The notes under the pieces are model-generated. The model did not search any database and was not told the origin of the DNA. It saw nothing but the letters and a program-made list of their open reading frames with translations. From Roseicella sp. DB1501 (lineage in GTDB: Bacteria; Pseudomonadota; Alphaproteobacteria; Acetobacterales; Acetobacteraceae), in assembly GCF_013112485.1 (NCBI RefSeq), contig NZ_JABFHG010000002.1, positions 62,001-126,000 on the forward strand: 64,000 nt of DNA. Direction: 5' to 3'. Position 1 is the stretch's first letter; each line of letters begins with the position of its first letter. Below, in pieces: positions 8,477 through 16,652 of this stretch. The translations under genes and the position numbers were made by a program.

Positions 8477-8803
8477 CTACAAGCCGTGCCGCCGCAGCTC
8501 GGCGCCGAGCCGGCCCGTCGCCGCCAGCCAGGCCATGCGCAGGTCGCCGCGCAGCGACCAGGCGGGATGCCGGAAGGTGGCCGGCCGGTTGCGCTCGACG
8601 AGCAGGTGCGACAGCCAGGCGCAGCCATAGCCGAGCAGCGGCGCGAGCAGCACCAGCCACCAGGGGCCGAGGGTGAGGCCGGCGAGCAGCAGCAGCACGC
8701 CGCCCCAGGTGCCGGCGACATGGATCACGCGCGTCGCCGGCCGCGCATGCTCACGCAGATAGAAGGGCCAGAAGGCGGCGAAGCTGCCGAAGGACGCGTC
8801 CAT
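8477..8803 (-). CDS. Mpo1-like (DUF962) small membrane protein
   Basis: A 108-residue protein with the family's N-terminal pattern FYLREHARPATRVIH and the H-x3-GT segment, two hydrophobic segments (about 28-46 and 48-66), and a conserved SHLLVERNRPATF motif after them. In yeast the founding member is a dioxygenase acting on 2-hydroxy fatty acids; bacterial members are mostly uncharacterised. The ATG at 8803 gives the family-typical short length. A longer open frame on this strand is an artefact of GC content. It is divergent from the MFS gene at 8925. Confidence 0.8.
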   Translation of the reverse strand: MDASFGSFAAFWPFYLREHARPATRVIHVAGTWGGVLLLLAGLTLGPWWLVLLAPLLGYGCAWLSHLLVERNRPATFRHPAWSLRGDLRMAWLAATGRLGAELRRHGL

Positions 8804-8924
8804 GGCCGGGCATGGTGGGCGCGCGCCACCGCCGCCACAAGGCCGGATTGCAGGCCCGGTCGCCGGCGCCCGGTCGCGGGAGTTTCGCTTCCGGTCCCGC
8901 CCCGGCCGGGCCACTGTGCCGGCC

Positions 8925-10559
8925 ATGCCGCTCCGCCTTTCGACTCCGCGCGCCTTCCTGCCCCTTCGCCACGCCACCTTCCGCACGCTCTGGCTGGCGA
9001 CGCTCGCCAGCAACATCGGCATGTGGGTGCAGAACACCGGCGCCGGCTGGCTGATGACGAGCCTCGACCCGGCGCCGCTGATGGTCTCCATGGTGCAGGT
9101 CGCCTCCATGCTGCCGGTCTTCCTGCTGGCGCTGCCGGCCGGGGCGCTCGCCGACATCATCGACCGGCGCGCCTTCCTGCTCGGCGCCCAGGCCTGGATC
9201 CTGGTGATGGCACTGATCCTCTCGGGGCTGACCGCGACCGGCGCGCTCGGCCCCTGGGGCCTGCTGCTGCTGACCTTCGGCATCGGCGCGGGCAGCGCGA
9301 TGAATTTCCCGGCCTGGGCCGCCACCACCAACGAGCTGGTCCCGCGCGAGGACCTGGTCGGCGCCATCGCGCTCAACGGCATCGGCTTCAACCTGGCCCG
9401 CGCCCTCGGCCCGGCGATCGGCGGCTTCGCCATCGCCGCCGCCGGCGCGCAGGCCGCCTTCGCGCTCAACGCCGTCTCCTTCCTGGTGCTGATCCTGGCG
9501 CTGGTCTTCTGGCGGCGGCCGGCGGTGCCGCGCGGCCGGGTGCCGAAGGAGAACCTCGTCTCGGCCATGCGCGCCGGGGTTCGCTTCGTCTCGGCCAGCC
9601 CCGCCATGCGCGCCGCCATCCTGCGCGCCTGCACCTTCTTCCTGTTCAGCGCCGCGGTCTGGGGCCTGCTGCCGCTCTTCGTGCGCGAACGGCTCAACCT
9701 CGGGCCGGAGGCCTTCGGCCTCATGCTCGGCGTCATGGGCGGCTCGGCGGTGGCGGCCGGCTTCGCCCTGCCGGCGCTGCGCAACCGGCTCGACCGCAGC
9801 AGCACGGTGTTCTGGGCCTCGCTCGCCATTTGCCTGGCGATGGGCATCCTGGCGCTGTCGCATCACTGGCTGCCGGCGGCGCTCGGCATGCTGATCTACG
9901 GCGCCGCCTGGATCGCCGCGGGCAGCACGCTGTCGGCCTCGGCGCAGCTCGCGGCGCCGGCCTGGGTGCGGGCGCGGGCGATCGCCATCTACCAGCTCAG
10001 CTTCTTCGGGGTGATGGCGCTCGGCTCGGCCCTGGCCGGCTGGATCGGCGGCCGCTTCGGCGTGCCGCCGGCGCTCGGCGCCGCGGCGATCGGCGGCGCG
10101 CTGGCAGCCATCCTGGTCCGGGGCTGGCGGATCGACAGCGTCGCGCTGATCGAGGGCCCGCCAGCCGCGACCAGCGAGCCGAAGCCGGCGCCTGTCCCCG
10201 AGCCGCAGCCCGAGGCGCCGGCGGAATCACTGCAGGCCCAGCTCGGCGAGCGTTCGGGCCGCATCCTCGAGGCGGTGCGCTACCGCATCGACCCCGCCCA
10301 GCGCGCCGCCTTCCTCGCCGCCATGCAGGAGGTGCGGCGGGTGCGGCTGCGCTCCGGCGCGGTGAGCTGGCGGCTCTACGAGGATGTCGCGCATCCCGAC
10401 CGCTGGGTGGAGCTCTGGGCGGTGGAAAGCTGGACCGAGCATCTGCGCGAGGAGACGCGGCGGACCGATTGGGACCGCGCCGCGCTGGCTCGGGCGGCGG
10501 CGCTGCACCGGGCCGATGGACCGCCCGATGCGGCGCGCTTCCTCAACGTGGTGCCGTGA
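8925..10559 (+). CDS. MFS transporter (MFS_3/enterobactin-exporter type) with C-terminal ABM-like domain
   Basis: A 544-residue inner-membrane transporter with about twelve membrane segments in residues 15-410, including the N-terminal LWLATLASNIGMWVQNTGAGWLM segment and the loop DIIDRRAFL between helices 2 and 3. After a Pro-rich linker (about 425-445) a soluble domain of about 100 residues follows, resembling an antibiotic-monooxygenase-type alpha/beta barrel (RYRIDPAQRAAFLAAM ... ELWAVESWTEHL). Fusion of these two parts is known in the MFS_3 family. The start at 8925 is taken from the beginning of homology to the family; no strong Shine-Dalgarno is seen. The cargo is unknown. Confidence 0.9.
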   Translation: MPLRLSTPRAFLPLRHATFRTLWLATLASNIGMWVQNTGAGWLMTSLDPAPLMVSMVQVASMLPVFLLALPAGALADIIDRRAFLLGAQAWILVMALILSGLTATGALGPWGLLLLTFGIGAGSAMNFPAWAATTNELVPREDLVGAIALNGIGFNLARALGPAIGGFAIAAAGAQAAFALNAVSFLVLILALVFWRRPAVPRGRVPKENLVSAMRAGVRFVSASPAMRAAILRACTFFLFSAAVWGLLPLFVRERLNLGPEAFGLMLGVMGGSAVAAGFALPALRNRLDRSSTVFWASLAICLAMGILALSHHWLPAALGMLIYGAAWIAAGSTLSASAQLAAPAWVRARAIAIYQLSFFGVMALGSALAGWIGGRFGVPPALGAAAIGGALAAILVRGWRIDSVALIEGPPAATSEPKPAPVPEPQPEAPAESLQAQLGERSGRILEAVRYRIDPAQRAAFLAAMQEVRRVRLRSGAVSWRLYEDVAHPDRWVELWAVESWTEHLREETRRTDWDRAALARAAALHRADGPPDAARFLNVVP

Positions 10560-10602
10560 CGACGGCACCACTGGTGGGCTTGGGCCCCAATCCTAGTGTC
10601 CT

Positions 10603-10693
10603 GATCAGGTGAAATCACCTGATCGGCTAAAGACGCGCTGAAAACAATGGGTTAGGGCACTTACCGTGAACACCGATTCACGGGAAGCGCCCT
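10603..10693. repeat. Double hairpin repeat (family C) between convergent genes
   Basis: Two inverted repeats lie back to back. The first has arms GATCAGGTGA (10603-10612) and TCACCTGATC (10615-10624) with a 2-nt spacer. The second has arms CCGTGAA (10664-10670) and TTCACGG (10677-10683), with an outer AGGGC/GCCCT pair. They end at the stop codon of the minus-strand gene at 10692 and lie 44 bp after the MFS stop, so they may act as a two-way terminator. No run of T is present. Confidence 0.65.
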
Positions 10694-10970
10694 AGTTCCG
10701 CGCCTGGCGCAGGGCCTCCTGGGCCCGGTCGGCGACGGCGTCGTCGATGGTCACCGAAACGCGGATCCGGCCATGGGTCGGGCTCGCCCCGGCATCGCCC
10801 GTCTCGCTGTCCTGGTCCGCGCCCGAGGGCCGGGTGCCGACGGTGTTGTCGTCGCTGACCGGGCGCACCTGCACCGCCGAGCGGTCGATCCCGTATTCCT
10901 GCACGAGCCGCTCGACGGCCATCTCGGCCTCCCGGCGGATATCGAAATCGGCAGTGATGGTACGCGGCAC
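10692..10970 (-). CDS. Small conserved hypothetical protein
   Basis: A 92-residue soluble, acidic protein beginning MPRTITADFDIRREAEMAVERLV. The start is a GTG at 10970 with GGGAGG 5-6 nt upstream, which is convincing. The layout (beta strand, helix with A-x3-VERL, then VRVSVTIDD strand and a final helix) suggests a small alpha/beta fold with a flexible Asp/Ser-rich middle (about 40-65). I do not recognise a characterised family. It is convergent with the MFS gene and separated from it by hairpins. Confidence 0.75.
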   Translation of the reverse strand: MPRTITADFDIRREAEMAVERLVQEYGIDRSAVQVRPVSDDNTVGTRPSGADQDSETGDAGASPTHGRIRVSVTIDDAVADRAQEALRQARN

Positions 10971-11113
10971 GAAAGCCTCCCTTGACGCGAGGCATCGGCA
11001 ACGTGCGCATCACCGCAGACGTTCCGGCGCACCGCATCACGGCTGATGTCGCGCCGGCTGCCCCGGGCGATGGGCGTGCAGTTCGAGCAACGGCCGCCCG
11101 CATCAACCGTGAC

Positions 11114-12481
11114 CTAGCCGAGGGGCCGGCCCTCATAGACGCCGAATTGCAGGTAATGCTGCATCGGGTTGATGCCAGCCGCTGCAACGTCCGGATTGGC
11201 CGCGAGATAGGCGTTGGTATGGAAGGCGGCGGAGGGATCGATCCCGGCGCGCCAGCCGAACATCTCGTAATGCATCAGCGGATCGATCCCGGCGGCGGCG
11301 ACGCCCGGATTCTGGGCCAAGTAGTATTTCGTGTCGAAAAGATAGTTCGGATTGACGCCCGCTTGCCAGCCATAGGCATGCCAGTGCTGCAGCGCGTCCA
11401 TGCCGGCATTGCCGACCGAGGGGTTGGTCAGCAGGTAGTATTCCGCGTCGAAGCCGCTGCGGATGTCAAAGCCGACCGCCGCATGAGCGGCACGCCCCTC
11501 GTACTGGCCGTAGTCGAGGAAGTGCTGCAACGGATTGATGCCGGACCGTGCCACGTCGGGATTCTGCAGCAGGTACAGCGTGGTATCGAAGGCGGCGGAG
11601 GGATCGCGTCCCTCCTTCCAGCCGAAATTCATGTAGTGGCTGAAGCCATCGACACCGGCGCGGCGGATCTCGGGATAGGCGGCGTTGTATCCTCCATAGT
11701 CGAAATAGCCCGGGCGGATGACCAAGGAGCCGGAGGAGAGATCCCATGCCGTGCCGGTTGCCTGGAAGTAGACCAGTTCGACCTTCTGGGCGCTCTGCGA
11801 GGTTGAGAAGTAGTTGTTGAAATTGATCGAATTCACGCCCCCCGGCGTCTGCATCACCAGGTCTGCGCCGTTGTTCGGCCGGGTGAACTGGAAGGCGGCT
11901 TCCGTCCAGTCGCGCCCGACGATCAGGAGGTCGGTGCCCGAACTATCGGTGATCGTGTCGCGCCCGAAAGCGCCGGAGACGACATAGATGTCGTCGCCAT
12001 CATAGCCAAGCATCGTGTCGTTGCCGCCGAGCCCGATCAGGACATCCGCGCCCGGCGAGCCGGCCACCGTCTCGCTCGCGCTGGTGCCGACGAAGCCAAC
12101 GGTGCGGAAGGCCGAGCCGTCGGCGAGGTTCCAGGTGACGTTGCTGGCTGGGAAGTAGACGGTTTCGACCGCGCCGCGTGGCGTCGTGCTGCCGAAGTAG
12201 TTGTTCAGCTCGATCAGGTTGTCGCCGCCATTCTGGCGGATGAGCAGGTCGGCGCCGTCCCGCACGAGGCGGAAATTGGCGTCGGTGTAGTCCAGGCCGA
12301 ACTGGATCTGGTCGAGGCCCGAGGTGTCGCGGATCTGATCCCGGCCGAAGGCGCCGGAGAAAACATAGATGTCGTTGCCGTCGCCGCCGCTGAGCGTGTC
12401 GTTGCCGCCGAAGCCGGTGATCACGTCGTCCTGCGGCGTGCCCGCAAGCGATTCGCTGGCCGCTGTTCCATTAATGATCAT
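11114..12481 (-). CDS. Calcium-binding RTX-like protein with five C-terminal 'NPDVA' repeats
   Basis: This 455-residue protein has no signal peptide and is acidic. Residues 1-125 and about 126-255 are two copies of one module, each with an RTX-type GGNDTLSGGDGNDIYVFSG stretch followed by a beta-rich part ending in ELNNYF or NFNNYF. Residues 259-455 hold five imperfect repeats of about 38-46 residues with the core YLxxNPDVAxAGIxPLxHYxxFGWxxG. Such proteins are usually secreted by type I systems, but no ABC/MFP genes are nearby. GGAGCAGGAT lies about 3 nt before the ATG at 12481, which decides the start. AT content upstream is higher than in the surroundings. Its role could be adhesion or surface coating; that is inference. 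Confidence 0.88.
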   Translation of the reverse strand: MIINGTAASESLAGTPQDDVITGFGGNDTLSGGDGNDIYVFSGAFGRDQIRDTSGLDQIQFGLDYTDANFRLVRDGADLLIRQNGGDNLIELNNYFGSTTPRGAVETVYFPASNVTWNLADGSAFRTVGFVGTSASETVAGSPGADVLIGLGGNDTMLGYDGDDIYVVSGAFGRDTITDSSGTDLLIVGRDWTEAAFQFTRPNNGADLVMQTPGGVNSINFNNYFSTSQSAQKVELVYFQATGTAWDLSSGSLVIRPGYFDYGGYNAAYPEIRRAGVDGFSHYMNFGWKEGRDPSAAFDTTLYLLQNPDVARSGINPLQHFLDYGQYEGRAAHAAVGFDIRSGFDAEYYLLTNPSVGNAGMDALQHWHAYGWQAGVNPNYLFDTKYYLAQNPGVAAAGIDPLMHYEMFGWRAGIDPSAAFHTNAYLAANPDVAAAGINPMQHYLQFGVYEGRPLG

Positions 12482-12860
12482 GAATATCCTGCTCCAATGC
12501 CAGTCTCGCGGGGAGGATTCCACCGTGTCAGAATCTCGCCGTCCGGCTGAACCTGGCGCAATCTTTCTGATAAGTTCGAACTCTTTGGACACCTGAACGT
12601 GACCATGCCTCACGCGGTATGGATATTTTTGCGTAATAAACAACCCTGGCGGTGAGGGATCCAGGCAGGTCGGGATGGGCATGGCCGGCGAAAGTCGCGC
12701 CGGCAAAACTCCCTCTGGCACAGGCGGCCGGCGCACGCTCTTGTCATGCCGCCGGAACGCGGCTCATGCGCTGCCGCATGGCAGGCATCAAGGGTGCAGG
12801 GGCTGACCCTGCGGCCGGCACTGCCCACATCCACCCGGCAACAGCTTGAGGAGAACAAGC
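12482..12860. other. Intergenic region between divergent calcium-binding and dps genes
   Basis: A 379-bp gap with a relatively AT-rich patch (about 12560-12650) that is unusual for this GC-rich window. It should hold the promoters of both genes. On the minus strand TTGTTT near 12640 followed by AT-rich sequence is a possible but weak promoter. I see no gene in it. Confidence 0.45.
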
Positions 12861-13364
12861 ATGGCCAAATCCGCTACCCTTCCCACCCGCAACGACGTTC
12901 CGAACAACGCCAAGCAGGTCTCGATCGGCGTGCTGCAGGGTTGCCTGGTCGATGGCATCGACCTCTACAACGCCACGCGCCAGGCCCATTGGAACGTCAA
13001 GGGCCCGCATTTCGGCGAGCTGCACAAGCTGTTCGAGGAGTTCTACCAAGCCCTGCAGACCAGCACGGACGACCTGGCCGAGCGCATCGTCCAGCTTGGC
13101 GGCACCGCTTGCGGAACCACCCAGGTGCTGGAGAAGACCACCCGGCTGCAGCCCTACCCGACCGACCTCCATGCCGGCATGGACCATGTGAAGGCGCTGG
13201 CCGACCGCTATGCCGCCGTGGCCAAGACGCTGCGCGAGGGCATCGACCAGACCGACGAGGCCGGGGACGCCGACACCGCCGATCTGCTCACCGAGCAGTC
13301 CCGCGCCACCGACAAGATGCTCTGGATGATCGAGGCGCATCTGGGCGGCGACAAGGCGGCCTGA
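12861..13364 (+). CDS. dps: Dps family DNA-binding ferritin-like protein
   Basis: A 167-residue Dps that stores iron using hydrogen peroxide and protects DNA during starvation or oxidative stress, forming a dodecamer. The ferroxidase-site signature is present: QAHWNVKGPHFGELHKLFEE with His and Asp/Glu ligands, followed by the DDLAERI segment that completes the site across the dimer. A flexible N-terminal tail (MAKSATLPTRNDV) may bind DNA. GAGGAG lies 8 nt before the ATG at 12861. A perfect terminator follows the gene, so it is a single-gene unit. Confidence 0.96.
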   Translation: MAKSATLPTRNDVPNNAKQVSIGVLQGCLVDGIDLYNATRQAHWNVKGPHFGELHKLFEEFYQALQTSTDDLAERIVQLGGTACGTTQVLEKTTRLQPYPTDLHAGMDHVKALADRYAAVAKTLREGIDQTDEAGDADTADLLTEQSRATDKMLWMIEAHLGGDKAA

Positions 13365-13420
13365 TCCAGGCCCGCGCCAGCGGGACGGCCGGCATCCGGA
13401 CCGGCCCCGGGTCGGAACAG

Positions 13421-13449
13421 GGGCGGCGGGATATCCCGCCGCCCTTTTT
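13421..13449 (+). terminator. Rho-independent terminator of dps
   Basis: The arms GGGCGGCGGG and CCCGCCGCCC flank the loop ATAT and form a perfect hairpin at 13421-13444. Five Ts (13445-13449) follow directly. It lies 56 bp after the dps stop codon. Confidence 0.93.
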
Positions 13450-13642
13450 CATGGCGTCGGGCCAGCGTCGCCGGCGCCCCCGCCCATCCATCATCGGGTC
13501 ATGGGATTGCGCTTCCCCTGCCGGGTGCCGCCGCGCACCGTGCCGGCGGCGCAAGGGTCGGAACTCGGCCGGAAGCGACTCGCCCGGCGCATTGTATGGG
13601 GATGGCGCGGAGGCTATCTTGGCGGCAGTAGGGGAACAAGAC

Positions 13643-15628
13643 ATGAACGACCTGTTCGGCGGCCGGCGCCCCCCGAAGGGCGGCGCAGCCGAGGCCGCCT
13701 CCTATTCCGCCAAGGATATCGAGGTCCTCGAGGGGCTGGAGCCGGTGCGGCGCCGGCCCGGCATGTATATCGGCGGCACCGACGAGAACGCGCTGCACCA
13801 CCTGGCGGCCGAGATCCTCGACAACGCCATGGACGAGGCGGTGGCCGGGCATGCCAATTTCATCGAGGTGACGCTGGAGCCGGGCAACTGGCTGACGGTG
13901 CGGGACAACGGCCGCGGCATCCCGACCGACCCGCACCCGAAATTCCCCAAGCTCTCGGCGCTTGAGGTCATCTTCACCACCCTGCATTCGGGGGGCAAGT
14001 TCTCCGGCAAGGCCTATGACACCTCGGGCGGGCTGCACGGCGTCGGCAGCAGCGTGGTCAATGCCCTCGCCGAGCGGCTGGAGGTGGAGGTGGCGCGCGA
14101 CCGCACCCTCTTCACCCAGGCCTATGCCCGCGGCAAGCCGCTCGGGAAGCTGAAGAATGCCGGCCCGGTGCACAACCGGCGCGGCACCTCCATCCGCTTC
14201 CGCCCCGATCCCGAGATCTTCGGCAAGCTGGAATTCCAGGCAGCGCGGCTCTACCGGCTCTGCCGCTCCAAGGCCTATCTCTATCGCGGCGTCGAGATTC
14301 GCTGGGCCTGCGACGCCTCGCTGGTGAAGGACGGCGAGACCCCGACCGCGGCGGTGCTGCACTTCCCCGGTGGCCTCGCCGACTTCCTCGCTTCCGCCAT
14401 CGAAGGCCGCGGCCAAGTGGTCCCCGCGGCCTATGCCGGGGAGGCCGGCTTCCCCGACAGCCAGGGACGCTGCGAATGGGCCATCACCTGGCTCGAGCAG
14501 GGCGATGGCTTCCTCTCGACCTATGCCAACACCATCCCGACGCCGCAGGGCGGCACGCATGAGGCAGGGCTGCGCGCCGCCCTGGTCAAGGGGTTGCGCG
14601 CCTATGGCGAGCTGAAGAAGGAGCGGCGCGCCGCCAGCGTCACCGCCGAGGACCTGTTCGGCGGCATGGCCGGCATGCTCTCGGTCTTCGTCCGCGACCC
14701 GCAATTCCAGGGCCAGACCAAGGAGAAGCTGACCAGCCCGGAGGCGGCGCGGCTGGTCGAGGCGGCGCTGCGCGACCATTTCGACCATTGGCTGGCCGGC
14801 GACACCCAGACCGCCGACAACCTGCTCGCCTGGGCGATCGAGCGGGCCGAGGAGCGCATCCGCCGCCGCGAGCAGAAGGACACGCCGCGCAAGAGCGCGA
14901 CGCGCAAGCTGCGCCTGCCCGGCAAGCTCGCCGATTGCGCGCGGGAGAGCGCCGAGGGCACCGAGCTCTTCCTCGTCGAGGGCGACAGCGCCGGCGGCTC
15001 CGCCAAGCAGGCGCGCGACCGCGAGACCCAGGCGGTGCTGCCGCTGCGCGGCAAGATCCTGAACGTCGCCTCGGCCAGCGCCGACAAGCTGCGGCAGAAC
15101 CAGGAGTTGAAGGACCTGATCGAGGCGCTGGGCTGCGGCGCCGGCGAGCGCTTCGACCTCGCCCGGCTGCGCTACGGCCGCGTCGTCATCATGACCGATG
15201 CCGATGTCGACGGCGCGCATATCGCCGCGCTGCTGATGACGTTCTTCTACAAGGAGCTGCCGGAGCTGGTGCGGCAGGGCCGGGTGCATCTGGCGCAGCC
15301 ACCGCTCTACCGGCTGCAGGCCGGCGGCAAGTCGGTCTACGCCATGGACGACCGGGACCGGGAGCGGCTGCAGCGGCGCGAGTTCAAGGCGGGCCAGCGG
15401 GTCGAGGTCAGCCGCTTCAAGGGCCTCGGCGAGATGCCGCCGGCGACGCTGAAGGAAACCACCATGGACCCGAAGCGGCGGACGTTGCTGCGCGTGGTGC
15501 TGCCGCCCGAGGAGCGGGCGCGGACCTCGGAGCTGATGGAGGCGCTGATGGGCCGCCGGCCGGAGCTGCGCTTCAAATTCATCCAGGACAATGCCGCGAA
15601 GCTCGATGTCGAGGAGGTCGATGTCTGA
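13643..15628 (+). CDS. parE: DNA topoisomerase IV subunit B
   Basis: This 661-residue subunit carries the ATPase of topoisomerase IV, which unlinks daughter chromosomes. The GHKL ATPase motifs are present (ILDNAMDEAV, RDNGRGIP, GGLHGVGSS). The TOPRIM domain has EGDSAGGSAKQARD and DADVDGAHI, with the C-terminal SRFKGLGEM motif. Length and motif spacing favour ParE over GyrB, and the parC partner lies about 9 kb away on the other strand. The ATG at 13643 precedes MNDLFGG and sits 8 nt after GGGGAA. An open frame running upstream through dps is not coding. Confidence 0.96.
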   Translation: MNDLFGGRRPPKGGAAEAASYSAKDIEVLEGLEPVRRRPGMYIGGTDENALHHLAAEILDNAMDEAVAGHANFIEVTLEPGNWLTVRDNGRGIPTDPHPKFPKLSALEVIFTTLHSGGKFSGKAYDTSGGLHGVGSSVVNALAERLEVEVARDRTLFTQAYARGKPLGKLKNAGPVHNRRGTSIRFRPDPEIFGKLEFQAARLYRLCRSKAYLYRGVEIRWACDASLVKDGETPTAAVLHFPGGLADFLASAIEGRGQVVPAAYAGEAGFPDSQGRCEWAITWLEQGDGFLSTYANTIPTPQGGTHEAGLRAALVKGLRAYGELKKERRAASVTAEDLFGGMAGMLSVFVRDPQFQGQTKEKLTSPEAARLVEAALRDHFDHWLAGDTQTADNLLAWAIERAEERIRRREQKDTPRKSATRKLRLPGKLADCARESAEGTELFLVEGDSAGGSAKQARDRETQAVLPLRGKILNVASASADKLRQNQELKDLIEALGCGAGERFDLARLRYGRVVIMTDADVDGAHIAALLMTFFYKELPELVRQGRVHLAQPPLYRLQAGGKSVYAMDDRDRERLQRREFKAGQRVEVSRFKGLGEMPPATLKETTMDPKRRTLLRVVLPPEERARTSELMEALMGRRPELRFKFIQDNAAKLDVEEVDV

Positions 15629-15993
15629 TCGCGGCGCGTGACGCGACGCCGCCACCTTGACGCGGCCGGCGCAGAGGACTTATGGCCTCCGCGCCGGCGG
15701 CTCGCCCCGGCCCTACGACAACCCGAGAGAGAAATGGACTGCCACCCTAGCCGTGGCGCCGTCCGGCTCATCCGCCCTGCGGGAGCCTCGGCGCCGCGCC
15801 TGACAGCAAGGGCCGAAGCCCCCGGCGCGACACGGCCGGGCGATGGCGGAGGTGGGGCCTCGCCCGGGCCACGTCCTGGAGCACGAGGCGTGCGGCCCTA
15901 AGCGGAGGCCGCAGCGGCACCAAGGCCCACGGGCCGGCGCCGAAGCCTCCCGCACTCGCCCCGTCGCGCGCCGCGGCCCGACGGAGACGAGCA
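15629..15993. other. Intergenic region after parE
   Basis: 365 bp without a convincing gene. A hairpin with arms GCCGGCGC (15665-15672) and GCGCCGGC (15691-15698) lies 36 bp after the parE stop and may help end transcription, but there is no T run. The remainder shows nothing I can interpret. Confidence 0.45.
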
Positions 15994-16224
15994 ATGTCGA
16001 TCACCGCGAGCGTCCTCGCCTGCATCCCCGGCCTCGCCGCCATGGTCACCGACCGGCGCGAGGACAGGACGGCCCCCATACCGCCAGCCGCCGCCCCGCC
16101 CGCCGGGCCGCCCGATGACGCGGCTAGGCCGGCGCGCGATCCCTGGTCCGGCGTCGTCGCCAGCCGCCTCGGCCGCGCCGCGCTGGAGCGGGCCGCGGGG
16201 GAGCGCGAAGGCCGGGCGGCGTGA
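15994..16224 (+). CDS. Small hypothetical protein
   Basis: A possible 76-residue protein with a hydrophobic N-terminus (MSITASVLACIPGLAAMV), a Pro/Ala-rich middle and a charged C-terminal helix (SRLGRAALERAAGEREGR). GGAGACGAGCA precedes the ATG with loose Shine-Dalgarno character. No family is recognised. In DNA this GC-rich a frame of this length can arise by chance, so it is a weak call. It ends 10 bp before a dispersed repeat. Confidence 0.35.
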   Translation: MSITASVLACIPGLAAMVTDRREDRTAPIPPAAAPPAGPPDDAARPARDPWSGVVASRLGRAALERAAGEREGRAA

Positions 16225-16233
16225 CGCCGCCCC

Positions 16234-16318
16234 GGACCATGATCCGTTCACCCTGGTTCACGGGCCATGGTCCAGCTCGTTGTTTGATCGCGTGATTCAC
16301 GCTTTTCGGTAAGTCCAC
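16234..16318. repeat. Dispersed repeat family B, copy 1
   Basis: Arms GGACCATG (16234-16241) and CATGGTCC (16266-16273) are inverted repeats. The following segment, with TTGTTTGATCGCGTGATTC and ACGCTTTTCGGT, recurs in opposite orientation near 22199-22260. It lies in a non-coding gap. Confidence 0.75.
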
Positions 16319-16456
16319 CTCGAGCGATCGCGCGCTAGCCGACCGTCACCACTGCGCGGCTCGCGCCGGGCTGCCTCAATGTGCGCTGGCGCACATCCTG
16401 GCCGCTCCCGCTGGCTGCATCCTGCGGCGGTGAGACGGGACGACACGAAGGAGAAC

Positions 16457-16567
16457 ATGGTGACGCAGGCGCCGGAGCATCATCGGCTGATGCTGCCGCG
16501 GCTGCTCGTGGCCCTGGCGGTCGGCGCCTGGCTGCTGGTGCTGGGCAGCATCATCCTGACGCCCTGA
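16457..16567 (+). CDS. Small single-pass membrane protein
   Basis: A 36-codon gene. Residues 13-33 (LPRLLVALAVGAWLLVLGSII) form a clear membrane helix, after a short hydrophilic N-terminus (MVTQAPEHHR). AAGGAG lies 5-6 nt before the ATG, an excellent ribosome site that makes translation likely. No conserved domain is recognised. It is isolated between parE and a convergent dehydrogenase gene. Confidence 0.6.
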   Translation: MVTQAPEHHRLMLPRLLVALAVGAWLLVLGSIILTP

Positions 16568-16652
16568 GCCCGTCGTCTCCTGAGCCGGCGCGGGGCCGGC
16601 TGGGCGCCGGCGATGGAGGGCACCGATGCCGCGGCACCGGTGCCCGCCGCTC

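Noticed and set aside
12746-15628. A 960-codon frame that would fuse sequence over dps with parE
   Set aside because: dps is coded in another frame there, a perfect terminator lies between, and ParE homology starts at the ATG at 13643.
15665-15698. Intrinsic terminator of parE
   Set aside because: The stem is strong but there is no T run, so I mention it within the gap entry and do not list it as a separate terminator.
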